64,000 nucleotides of DNA from Chitinophagaceae bacterium (GTDB lineage: Bacteria > Bacteroidota > Bacteroidia > Chitinophagales > Chitinophagaceae), in assembly GCA_947380905.1 (NCBI GenBank), contig CANCSS010000007.1, positions 1-64,000 on the forward strand, given 5' to 3'. The notes beneath the pieces are model-generated. The model was not told the origin of the DNA. It saw only the letters and a program-made list of their open reading frames with translations, and searched no databases. Shown piece after piece: positions 42,857 to 50,930 of this stretch. A program made the translations under genes and the position numbers. Each line of letters opens with the position of its first letter. The stretch's first letter is position 1.

Positions 42857-43303
42857 ATGAGATATTTAATAATACCAATTTTTTTCTTTTTAAGTGCTAG
42901 TGCTACTGCACAAGTACAATCGGTCGAATTAGTTGCTAGTGGGCTTACTTGTTCCATGTGCTCAAAGGCTATTTTTAAATCTTTGTCTCGATTAGATTTT
43001 GTATCTGAGGTTAAAGTGGATATAGAAAAGTCTAGTTATATTCTAACATTTAAGTCTCGGGATCGAGTTAGCATTGAGGAGATTAGAGAGGCGGTATATG
43101 ACGCAGGTTTTGCCATTGAGACCATGCAAATGACCGCTAATTTTCCAAATACAAAAGCGGTCAATGAGGAATTGGTTTCTTTAAATGGATATCAATTCAA
43201 GTGGAAACTTGCTGGAGTAAAAAATATTGCTAATCCGCAGAAGGTTAGCATTGTAAATAAAGAAATACAACCTACGGCAGGGGTGTACTATTTAAATTTT
43301 TAA
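42857..43303 (+). CDS. Exported HMA-domain protein
   Basis: A 148-residue protein with a signal peptide (1-18, ATA-QV) and one HMA domain whose motif TCSMC puts cysteines at C32 and C35, the same spacing as the neighbouring gene. The domain continues as SKAIFKSLSRLDFVSEVKVDIEKSSYILTF and ends near 85. The C-terminal 60 residues have no recognised domain. It is likely to bind a soft metal in the periplasm. It follows a terminator and precedes a barrel gene by 46 nt. A small inverted repeat (GACTAC/GTAGTC, 42809-42833) lies upstream. Confidence 0.75.
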   Translation: MRYLIIPIFFFLSASATAQVQSVELVASGLTCSMCSKAIFKSLSRLDFVSEVKVDIEKSSYILTFKSRDRVSIEEIREAVYDAGFAIETMQMTANFPNTKAVNEELVSLNGYQFKWKLAGVKNIANPQKVSIVNKEIQPTAGVYYLNF

Positions 43304-43349
43304 TTGCATAAGTTGAACAACTGGCTTTAAAGTACTCAATCTAACAATT

Positions 43350-44141
43350 ATGAAACTTGTAAATAAATCAAGGTTACACATCCTTGCTTTTGTATTATTC
43401 ATTCTTTCATCAATGCATGTCAAAGCTCAGGAATTGTATGTTTCAAGCGAGCCCGCAAGTATTATGCCTGCTCGATCTTTTCTAATCCAACAAGGCTATT
43501 CAAAGATGACTGGCAAAGAGCATTTAGATAATATAAATACTAAAATTGAATTTAGCTTTTCAAAAAAATGGATGGCACATTTAGGCACCAATTATAATTC
43601 TTGGGAATGGTATACTCAGTATCGATTTTATTCTAAAGATGCTTTGTATGAACATCTAAGAATGGCATTTTTTTTAAAAAGTATTAATTCTGCTGAAACT
43701 GCTATTTATACTAACGCTATTTTATTAGACGGGCAAGAATCTGTATTTCATTCTGGTATCATTGTTACAAAATTAAAACACAAGTGGGCTGGTTCCTTAA
43801 GTGTTGGCCCTATTATTAAAAGAGAGTCACTGGCAGAAAATGGTGCAGTGGGAATGCAATATAGTTTTTCAAACGGTATATTATTGTATCCCAAAATGTA
43901 TAGGTCCTATGGCCAAACGAATGTGAATCTTTATCTTGAATTCATTGGGCAAAGGTTATTTTCAGGAAAGGCGAACTATTTAGATGTAGCACCAGCCATT
44001 CAATTTATTTTTAATAGCCAAGCTAAGGTAAATCTAAGTTATAGGTTCCCATTAGTGAATAATACCAACAGAACAACCTATAATGTGGCTGCCATTAGCT
44101 TAGATTATCTTTTTTTTAATGCTTTTCCAAAGTTAAAGTGA
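43350..44141 (+). CDS. Putative outer-membrane beta-barrel protein in metal cluster
   Basis: A 263-residue exported protein: signal peptide about 1-26 (HVKA-QE), then alternating aromatic strands (FLIQQGYSKMTG, KIEFSFSKKWMAHLGTNYNSWEWYTQYRFYS, NLYLEFIGQRLFSG, VNLSYRFPLV). I do not recognise the family. The position directly after two exported HMA proteins suggests an outer-membrane component of the same metal-related set. It is convergent with the next gene, 11 nt apart. Confidence 0.6.
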   Translation: MKLVNKSRLHILAFVLFILSSMHVKAQELYVSSEPASIMPARSFLIQQGYSKMTGKEHLDNINTKIEFSFSKKWMAHLGTNYNSWEWYTQYRFYSKDALYEHLRMAFFLKSINSAETAIYTNAILLDGQESVFHSGIIVTKLKHKWAGSLSVGPIIKRESLAENGAVGMQYSFSNGILLYPKMYRSYGQTNVNLYLEFIGQRLFSGKANYLDVAPAIQFIFNSQAKVNLSYRFPLVNNTNRTTYNVAAISLDYLFFNAFPKLK

Positions 44142-44152
44142 AAAATATAATA

Positions 44153-44953
44153 CTATTTATGCTTCCAGTTAATTCTTCTGCCTACATAACACTTTACATT
44201 GAGGCCATTGGAACTTTCGGTGAGTCCTTTACCAATGCCAAAGTTAAATTCGTACATGGGGTGTAAATAAAGATCTACCACTACATACAGTTGATGCTCT
44301 TGGTTGGGAAGTTTATAGGGGCTAAATAGTTTTCCTGTATTGCCATAGTATTCAAATCCCAAACTTGCTTTAGGAGAACTTGCATAGGCGTATTTAAAAT
44401 TAGGTTCAAACAAGCACTCATTGTTTGTAAATGAAACTCCCAAGCTAGGGTTGAAGGAATAATAATGATCACCTATGGTCTTGTCAAAGATGGGTCTAAT
44501 CTCAGCACCCCAATCTATATCATTGGTGAATGGGTCTTTGTCAAATCCAATTTCAGTAGACAAGCTTGCACCAATGGGCCAATTCCACTCCTCAGGTGCT
44601 TTTATTCTAGGCCTAAGATGGCTGCCTGTGTATTGCAGGCTTCCATTGTTATTGTAAGTGAAAATATAAAATCCAAATTCTGCATCTTTTGAAAGTCCGG
44701 TAGTTACTTCAATCGTTTGTAGAAATGGGTGGTAGTTGGTATTGTATTTGGGGCCAGTAAAAGTATAATTAGAATGCAATTCAATGATGGTAGTATACTT
44801 GGGCGTAGTGGCAGATCCATATACTTGAATTTCACCATTGTCTTGAGCAAGCAGGGCTCCATTTTGCAAACAAAAAATTATAAATAGAGCTAAAAAAACA
44901 ATTCGATACAAAGACCCGCATTTAGTTAAAGTCATAGTTCCTAATTTGGACAT
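44153..44953 (-). CDS. Putative outer-membrane beta-barrel protein after ATP-grasp gene
   Basis: A 266-residue exported protein. I start at ATG 44953; a second ATG at 44935 would give a shorter N-terminus. A hydrophobic signal region (RIVFLALFIIFCLQNGALLA-QD) comes first. The mature part has GSHLRPRIKAPEEWNWPIGASLSTEIGFDKDPFTNDIDWGAEIRPIFDK, then repeated aromatic strands, and FGIGKGLTESSNGLNVKCYVGRRI at the end. I recall this strand pattern from an uncharacterised barrel family in other phyla but cannot name it. It lies after the ATP-grasp-like gene on the same strand, 38 nt from that stop. Confidence 0.6.
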   Translation of the reverse strand: MSKLGTMTLTKCGSLYRIVFLALFIIFCLQNGALLAQDNGEIQVYGSATTPKYTTIIELHSNYTFTGPKYNTNYHPFLQTIEVTTGLSKDAEFGFYIFTYNNNGSLQYTGSHLRPRIKAPEEWNWPIGASLSTEIGFDKDPFTNDIDWGAEIRPIFDKTIGDHYYSFNPSLGVSFTNNECLFEPNFKYAYASSPKASLGFEYYGNTGKLFSPYKLPNQEHQLYVVVDLYLHPMYEFNFGIGKGLTESSNGLNVKCYVGRRINWKHK

Positions 44954-44991
44954 AAAAATAATGTTTTTAATTTTTATCAAGCAGCTGATTT

Positions 44992-46194
44992 TCAATGCTT
45001 CTTTTGTTCAAAATATGCCAATGTGCCACCTACCCAAGTAGCGTCTCTATTGTAATCTACGCCTATCATTTTTCCTTTGCTCAATCGAGCTAAATTCATA
45101 GTAGCTATGTATTGTTGAGTAGGCTCATCCCAAAAGTAAAACAATCTAATTTCAGCTTTGGCTGGGCCTGTTGGGGTTTCAATGCATTCGGCGTAAGGAA
45201 CCTTTTGTTGTAAAATCCAATTTTCAACATCTTTAAGCTTTTCGAAATCTGTGGGTTGAAGGTCTATTATAACGCCTTGTCCAGCAAAAGAAAACAGAGG
45301 TTTTAGAATAAATTGTTCAAGTGAAGAAGGAATCGCAGACAATTGATCAACAAACTTCGTCTTTGGGATCAAAGGATGGTTTAAAAATGGCATTAGATAT
45401 TTACTGATTCTATAAAAGTGATTTGGGTGTGTTACCCAACTTACTTCTAGTTCATTCAATAATAGCTTTCCTTTTTCTTGGATGGCTAAAGGTTGCTGAT
45501 GCAGTTCATCAAATATAACACGGTTGTAGATGCGATCTATCTTAGTACTTATTCCATTTCTTGTATAAAACAATTGATTCCCTTTCTGTTCTAATTCGGA
45601 GATGCATACAATAGGAATATTCAGGTATTTTTTGGTGCAATAAAAATCAATTCTTGTTTTTTGTTGATCTGGATAAAGCTCCAGTAGGACGGTGTGTTCA
45701 CCTTTGTTGCCACAAATTATTTGTTTTAAATGTGCTAAATATTTTTCTTTATTATATCCATTTAAAAAGGGGCTGTAATTTTCTGGCAAGGTATAATTAT
45801 TTTTCAAGGCTTCTTCATGAAGCAATTCAAATGCAAAAAGGGAAGGAAACCCTTGAAGTTCTATTAATTTCGGTACCAGTTCGTTTTTGTCATTCTTGGC
45901 AATGGCAAAATCCATCACAATACAACTTGGATTGGGAGGTTCATTAGGGGCAATGGCTTGCTTACCCAATGATTTTTCTGTAAGGTCTTTAAAAGTTGCT
46001 CCTAAAATTTGTTCATTCACATAATTGCCCAGTGCTAGTAATGTGGTCGTAAATTTTTCATCTATAAAAATGGGGGTTTCTGCTACTTTAAAATCCAAGG
46101 CATTGGGAAAATGCAGAGAAATATAAGCAAGGCAATCTTGATACTTTTTATCGGTAAAAGAGGCATTAAAATGTTGCCTTAATGAGGAGATCAT
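44992..46194 (-). CDS. ATP-grasp-like protein of unknown substrate
   Basis: A 400-residue cytosolic protein. Its C-terminal half looks ATP-grasp-like: FILKPLFSFAGQGV (nucleotide-binding Lys298 and a glycine-rich loop), AEIRLFYFWD (E348, R350) and NRDATWVGG at the end. The middle DRIYNRVIFDEL and the HPNHFYRISKYL segment resemble circularly permuted or pre-ATP-grasp families. The N-terminal half holds PKLIELQGFPSLFAFELL. This is an inference from motif order. The gene follows the GATase gene by 6 nt and so belongs to one operon with it and an M42 peptidase, which suggests amide or peptide bond formation. Confidence 0.6.
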   Translation of the reverse strand: MISSLRQHFNASFTDKKYQDCLAYISLHFPNALDFKVAETPIFIDEKFTTTLLALGNYVNEQILGATFKDLTEKSLGKQAIAPNEPPNPSCIVMDFAIAKNDKNELVPKLIELQGFPSLFAFELLHEEALKNNYTLPENYSPFLNGYNKEKYLAHLKQIICGNKGEHTVLLELYPDQQKTRIDFYCTKKYLNIPIVCISELEQKGNQLFYTRNGISTKIDRIYNRVIFDELHQQPLAIQEKGKLLLNELEVSWVTHPNHFYRISKYLMPFLNHPLIPKTKFVDQLSAIPSSLEQFILKPLFSFAGQGVIIDLQPTDFEKLKDVENWILQQKVPYAECIETPTGPAKAEIRLFYFWDEPTQQYIATMNLARLSKGKMIGVDYNRDATWVGGTLAYFEQKKH

Positions 46195-46200
46195 AATTTT

Positions 46201-46995
46201 TTAATTCAATGGTATTTTCATTGCCGCATCAAGAAAATTGGGAAGGAAGGTAGTAGCAGTTTTTTGAATTTTATGAGGGTCTTGCAAATGCGTAATTATA
46301 TTTTCCCATTTTTCAATTCCAAACTCTTCAATGATTTTATTTTTTAAACTGGGTGCTTGAAAAAATTCTTGTAAAGCAGCTGGTTCTCCTTCTGGGTGAA
46401 ATTGAACGCCAATCATATTTTCATTAAATCGGATCCCCATGATGGCTCTTTCTAAGGGCACTTGGGGTCTTATTTTCTCAAGCGCAATGATGTTTGCTCC
46501 CATATTGGCAAGGGCTTCATCATTGGGTGCTATGATTTGGTAATCTCTGCTTTCCAATGCATAAAAGGGGTCTTCCAACCCACTGAAAATAATATCTTCG
46601 GTCAAAGGATGAATAGGCAAAATACCTATTTGTCTTGATTTTCTTAGCGTAATGGTACCTAAATTAAAATGTCTGCATGCCAATTGAAAACTATGGCAAA
46701 TTAAAAACACTGGCTTATTTAAAGTCATCATTTGTTCTAACCAATGGGTATACATTTTATCCCACGGGGCATCTATAGAGTCAAGTGGTGAACCTGGTCC
46801 TCCCGATGAGATGTATATATCAAAATTTTCATTTGGAATTTCGTTGGCCTCTCTCAATTTAAAAATAGAGTAGTCGATAGTTAAGTTTCTATTGGCACTC
46901 CAATTTTTAATGATGTTTACAATACAATCCATTCCCACATTGGTATTTCCATCATACATATCGATGATGGCAATGGTAAGGAGGGGATTGGCCAT
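46201..46995 (-). CDS. Class I glutamine amidotransferase-like protein
   Basis: A 264-residue GATase1-fold protein related to the GMP synthase-type amidotransferase domain. The catalytic triad is visible: C100 in LICHSFQLACR, and H200 and E202 in GVQFHPEGEP. The oxyanion motif SSGGPGSP lies at about 63-70. The nucleophile elbow reads CHSFQ instead of the usual CxGxQ, with Ser replacing Gly, which could alter glutaminase activity. It has no synthetase domain of its own; the ATP-grasp-like gene 6 nt downstream could supply one. Its ATG overlaps the M42 stop (TAATG). Confidence 0.75.
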   Translation of the reverse strand: MANPLLTIAIIDMYDGNTNVGMDCIVNIIKNWSANRNLTIDYSIFKLREANEIPNENFDIYISSGGPGSPLDSIDAPWDKMYTHWLEQMMTLNKPVFLICHSFQLACRHFNLGTITLRKSRQIGILPIHPLTEDIIFSGLEDPFYALESRDYQIIAPNDEALANMGANIIALEKIRPQVPLERAIMGIRFNENMIGVQFHPEGEPAALQEFFQAPSLKNKIIEEFGIEKWENIITHLQDPHKIQKTATTFLPNFLDAAMKIPLN

Positions 46996-48122
46996 TATAG
47001 GTAACTTAAGTTGGTTTTAGGCGTAAGCGCTAACAAGGTCTCGTACATCAATTGTATGGTGTCCACAATGTCTTTTTTATGAATCATTTCTACTGTTGTA
47101 TGCATGTATCTTAATGGGATAGAAATTAAAACCGAAGGACAACCATCATTCGCATAAGCAAAACTATCTGTGTCAGTGCCGGTGCTTCTACTTAAGGTTC
47201 TAAATTGTACTGGAATTTTTTTCGCTTTTGCAGTTGCTTCTACAATGGCCAATAATTTATTGTGTATGGCCGGCGCATAAGCTAGGGAAGGGCCTCTTCC
47301 ACATAAAATATCACCTTCAATGGCTTTGTTGATCATAGGCGTGTTCGTATCATGGGTTACATCTGTAATGATGGCAATATTGGGCTTGATTCGACGTGCT
47401 ATCATCTCAGCACCACGTAAACCAATTTCTTCTTGCACTGCATTTACAATGTATAAACCATAAGGAAGTTTCTTTTTATTTTCCTTTAGTAAACGAGCCA
47501 CTTCGGCAATCATAAAACCACCCACTCTGTTGTCAAAAGCTCGGCCTATAATAAAATCATGGGCCAACTCATCAATGCCTTCTTGATAGGTCACGACAGC
47601 ACCAATATGAATACCTAAAGCTGCTACTTCCTTTTTTGATCTTGCACCACAATCCAAGGTTAAATTATCTACTTTAGGTTGGGGTTCTTTTTGTTCTGGA
47701 TTACTTAATCTAGTATGAATAGCGGGCCATCCAAACACTGCTTTTACTGGCCCTTTTTTACCATGGATCCAAACACGCATAGATGGAGCTATTTGATGAT
47801 CTACACCACCATTTCTTTTTAAATGAATCAAACCTTGGTCATTGATATAATTTACAAACCAACTAATTTCATCGGCATGAGCTTCAATCACTACTTTAAA
47901 TGGAGCCTTTGGATTAATAACTCCCACTGCAGTACCATAAGGATCTGTAAACGTAGTGTCTACATATTTAGTTAGATAATCTAACCAAATTTTTTGCCCA
48001 CTGGTTTCAAATCCCACTGGAGAAGGATTGTTAATATAGTTGCTTAAAAATTGATAGGAGCTTGCGCTGATCAATTCCTTTTTTGCTTTAGAAACGGTTT
48101 TTTTAGGAGTAGATTTTGCCAT
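46995..48122 (-). CDS. M42 family metallo-aminopeptidase
   Basis: A 375-residue co-catalytic dizinc aminopeptidase (FrvX/glutamyl aminopeptidase type, normally a tetrahedral dodecamer). Metal and catalytic residues are intact: H82 and D84 in EAHADE, D197 in FDNRVGG, E231/E232 in QEEIGLRG, D254 in ITDVTHD, and a final histidine in RYMHTTVEMI. A basic, Lys-rich N-terminal extension (1-20) precedes the domain. It is the first gene of the operon with the GATase-like and ATP-grasp-like genes, joined by TAATG. That context suggests a peptide-directed pathway. Confidence 0.9.
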   Translation of the reverse strand: MAKSTPKKTVSKAKKELISASSYQFLSNYINNPSPVGFETSGQKIWLDYLTKYVDTTFTDPYGTAVGVINPKAPFKVVIEAHADEISWFVNYINDQGLIHLKRNGGVDHQIAPSMRVWIHGKKGPVKAVFGWPAIHTRLSNPEQKEPQPKVDNLTLDCGARSKKEVAALGIHIGAVVTYQEGIDELAHDFIIGRAFDNRVGGFMIAEVARLLKENKKKLPYGLYIVNAVQEEIGLRGAEMIARRIKPNIAIITDVTHDTNTPMINKAIEGDILCGRGPSLAYAPAIHNKLLAIVEATAKAKKIPVQFRTLSRSTGTDTDSFAYANDGCPSVLISIPLRYMHTTVEMIHKKDIVDTIQLMYETLLALTPKTNLSYL

Positions 48123-48215
48123 AATGGTTGTTTAAAATTGTCCTATGCAAGATACTACTTTATGGGATTATTTACCTAGTTCAACGGGAACTGCTTTTTA
48201 TGACTAGATATTGAA

Positions 48216-48223
48216 TACTTTTG
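48216..48223 (+). promoter_or_regulatory. -7 promoter box TACTTTTG for LuxE-like gene
   Basis: An exact match 20 nt upstream of the GTG start at 48244, in a region divergent from the M42 operon. Confidence 0.45.
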
Positions 48224-48243
48224 CAATGTATAAATAATATAAA

Positions 48244-49218
48244 GTGATTCAATTGCCTATAGACATTCAACAATTATGGAATTTATCCAAGGAGGATTTC
48301 CTGTTGGTAAGTAAAAAAGTATTTCAATGGCAAGCGGGGCACAATGAGGTATATAAGCAATGGGTAAATTTAAATAGGGCCTCGGCCACCGAACTAATTT
48401 CTATTCCTTTTCTTCCTATTTCTTTTTATAAAACACAGGATGTTTTTATTGGCCCCAAGCCAGTTACCTTATTTGAAAGTAGTGGCACCACTCAGGATGT
48501 AGTAAGCAAGCATTGGATTCAAGACACGCATCTGTATCAACAAAGTTTTCTGCATGCTTTTAATTTGTTTTATGGAGCACCAAGTAATTATTGTGTGATA
48601 GGATTATTGCCCTCTTATTTAGAACGTGGAAATTCTTCCTTGGTGTATATGGTTAATCAACTTATAAAATCGTCTGGCCATTCAGAAAGTGGCTTTTATT
48701 TAGATGATTTTAAAAAACTTGATACGGTATTAAAAAAATTAGAGGAGAAAAAGCAACCGGTATGGTTGATTGGGGTAAGTTTTGCATTGACCGATTTTGC
48801 AGCAGCATATCCTCAAAAATTAAATTATACCACCGTGATTGAAACGGGGGGAATGAAGGGGCGAAAAAAAGAATTAACCCGGGAGGAATTGCATCAAGTT
48901 TTATCTTCTAATTTGGGTACTAAGAATATTCATTCAGAATATGGGATGACAGAATTATTAAGTCAAGCTTATGCAATTAAGGAAGGTATTTTTAGATGCC
49001 CGCCTTGGATGAAGGTATTGGTAGCCGATGAAGAAGATCCTATTGCTTTAAAAGAAACCGGGAGGGGTGTTTTGCACATTATTGACTTGGCCAATTTGCA
49101 CAGTTGTAGTTTTATAGCCACCGAAGATTTGGGGGAAGTATTTTCTGATGGCAGTTTCAAAGTCATTGGCCGGGTAGACGCTAGTGAAAGAAGAGGCTGT
49201 AGCTTATTGGTGGTTTAG
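48244..49218 (+). CDS. LuxE/PaaK-like acyl-protein synthetase
   Basis: A 324-residue adenylating enzyme of the LuxE type, which activates a fatty or aromatic acid with ATP and transfers it to a cysteine. The ATP-binding loop ESSGTTQ lies at 78-84, and the adenylate region IHSEYGMTELLSQAY and the ATEDLGEVF segment follow. The C-terminus ends RRGCSLLVV; the cysteine at 320 lies where LuxE has its acyl-carrying Cys. GTG at 48244 is the best start, since the nearby ATG at 48226 reads into a stop after three codons. No LuxC or LuxD homolog is in the window. It is convergent with the next gene through interlocked stops. Confidence 0.78.
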   Translation: MIQLPIDIQQLWNLSKEDFLLVSKKVFQWQAGHNEVYKQWVNLNRASATELISIPFLPISFYKTQDVFIGPKPVTLFESSGTTQDVVSKHWIQDTHLYQQSFLHAFNLFYGAPSNYCVIGLLPSYLERGNSSLVYMVNQLIKSSGHSESGFYLDDFKKLDTVLKKLEEKKQPVWLIGVSFALTDFAAAYPQKLNYTTVIETGGMKGRKKELTREELHQVLSSNLGTKNIHSEYGMTELLSQAYAIKEGIFRCPPWMKVLVADEEDPIALKETGRGVLHIIDLANLHSCSFIATEDLGEVFSDGSFKVIGRVDASERRGCSLLVV

Positions 49219-50666
49219 CCTTTAAGATACTTGGCTAGTGCTAGCACATAGCGTGCTTCAATTCCATAATTGTATACCCTTTTATCAATACTATCACGAC
49301 TTTTAACAATTAATGGCAAACTTTGTTGCGTAGCCAATTTGTATTTTTGATTTATTTTTAAGAAATGGTCACTTCGGCTTTTATTTTGCGTTAAAGTATC
49401 TTTTTGTTGAACACCAATAATTTTATTGATGAGTTTAGGTGAAATTTCTTCTCCTTTTAAATGTTGATTGTAGAGTGCTTGTAACAATTCTTTTTCAACC
49501 ACGCTAAGTGAATTTACAAAATTATGATTTAGTAGGGCATTCACTTCTCTAGGTACTCTCTTTTTTCTTTGTCGATACAATACAAAGAATATAAAAAAAG
49601 CAATGAGAATTAAGAAAAGCACATTGGGTGTAAAAAAGGGGAGAACAGTATGCAGATAGAAAGAGAATAAAAAATTATTTGTTTTATAAATGTAGTTCGA
49701 ACTAGAAAAGTCAATGTATTCCTTGCTTAATTTGAATGTGGTATAACTGGTATTTAAATCGGGATCCAGTTTTATAAGATAGCAAGTATTGCCTAAATTA
49801 AATTGTAAGTCTTGATAAGGTTCTTTGGTATTGTACAAATTGAGCCATTTCAATCTGGCTTCTGTATTTTTATCTTCATTTACCTTCCCAAATTTGTTGT
49901 TTTTGAAGTCGACCCAATACAAATCAAAAAACTTTTTTATAAATAGGATGCCCTCTAAATGATATGTGTAATAGGTACTCTTATCAAATAATTTTAGTAA
50001 CTCGGGGTTGGTAGCACCTAAATTTTTCCATGTTTTGGTTTTGAAGTTAAATTCAAAGCTACTGTCCACTACATTGATGTCTAAATCATATGGGGCATTT
50101 TTTAATTGGACATAACCGGTGCTGTATATTTTTTGCTGGCTGGTATCTAAATGGTATAAAACGTAATTTTCAAATCCATCATAGCCATTTAATAGTTGAT
50201 GACTTGGATACAATTCCCACTCATGTGTTTCAGTACTAAAATAAGTGATGATGCCCCTCAAATGCCAGAATCCAGAACCCCCATATTGAAATAGGGTATC
50301 ATGTAATATAAAAGTAAAACTATTAGAATTGACACCCGAGTGTACCGTGGAATCAATTCTTTGCAATGCATATCCTTTTCCTGTTTTAACAATGCTAAAA
50401 AGTTTTCCTGAACCAAGGGGCTGCAACCAAAATTGCTTCCTTTGTTTCACAATGACCATATTTCTAAACTGCTTTTTGTCTAAGCCAAAATCGTAAATAC
50501 TAGAACTGAGTTGAAGTTGTAAAGAATGAGTGCTGTCCTTAAATAAGATATCCAATAAGGCAATGTCCTGTTTTTGGAATGCGTTATTTTCCTTTTTTTG
50601 TTGAGCATTTGCCTGGTATATGAACGCCCAAAATATAAACGAAACATAAAAATGTTTAAAAATCAT
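49215..50666 (-). CDS. Membrane-tethered putative regulator with periplasmic sensor region
   Basis: A 483-residue protein with a signal-like N-terminus (1-21), then about 330 residues of beta-rich periplasmic sequence resembling kelch/propeller-like repeats, and one membrane helix (about 345-365, LFLILIAFFIFFVLY). A cytosolic C-terminal domain follows (about 375-483) with SVVEKELLQALYNQHLKGEEISPKLINKIIG and NKSRSDHFLKINQKYKL. The tail resembles the winged-helix-like ends of membrane-bound Bacteroidota proteins, with the R/K-rich KINQKY and SRDSIDKRVYNYGI boxes. No kinase or response-regulator motif is present. It could relay a periplasmic signal directly to DNA; this is inference. Confidence 0.55.
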   Translation of the reverse strand: MIFKHFYVSFIFWAFIYQANAQQKKENNAFQKQDIALLDILFKDSTHSLQLQLSSSIYDFGLDKKQFRNMVIVKQRKQFWLQPLGSGKLFSIVKTGKGYALQRIDSTVHSGVNSNSFTFILHDTLFQYGGSGFWHLRGIITYFSTETHEWELYPSHQLLNGYDGFENYVLYHLDTSQQKIYSTGYVQLKNAPYDLDINVVDSSFEFNFKTKTWKNLGATNPELLKLFDKSTYYTYHLEGILFIKKFFDLYWVDFKNNKFGKVNEDKNTEARLKWLNLYNTKEPYQDLQFNLGNTCYLIKLDPDLNTSYTTFKLSKEYIDFSSSNYIYKTNNFLFSFYLHTVLPFFTPNVLFLILIAFFIFFVLYRQRKKRVPREVNALLNHNFVNSLSVVEKELLQALYNQHLKGEEISPKLINKIIGVQQKDTLTQNKSRSDHFLKINQKYKLATQQSLPLIVKSRDSIDKRVYNYGIEARYVLALAKYLKG

Positions 50667-50792
50667 GCTTCAAATGTAAGGCAAATTAAACAATAGGTTT
50701 ATTTCTTATGTGTTTTATTTATATTTTATAAATTATGAATATGTAAAATCTTACTTAACAATTATTTAATATTAATAAAATATTTTCTCATC

Positions 50793-50800
50793 TAAGTTTG
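50793..50800 (+). promoter_or_regulatory. -7 promoter box TAAGTTTG for candidate ncRNA
   Basis: An exact TAnnTTTG match on the plus strand with no protein start downstream; the transcript would run toward the hairpins at 50906-50970. No -33 TTG is seen. Confidence 0.3.
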
Positions 50801-50905
50801 GAAATTATTTGGAAGGAAATACTCCTTGAAGCCATATTTACATATTCGATTGAAAACGGCCTATACATATTAATAATATATTAAATATTAATTAATATTC
50901 AAAAT

Positions 50906-50929
50906 ATTATCCTTTGGGGGAAGGATAAT
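50906..50929. other. 9-bp hairpin with TGGGGG loop
   Basis: ATTATCCTT and AAGGATAAT are perfectly complementary around a 6-nt loop TGGGGG. It abuts the UUCG-capped terminator stem and could stack on it. On the minus strand it may also serve to stop dapD transcripts, as an AT-rich run follows. Confidence 0.6.
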
Positions 50930-50930
50930 C

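Noticed and set aside
48226-48237. Upstream mini-ORF (ATG, two codons, TAA) before LuxE-like gene
   Set aside because: Three sense codons in an AT-rich region occur easily by chance; no attenuation structure accompanies it.
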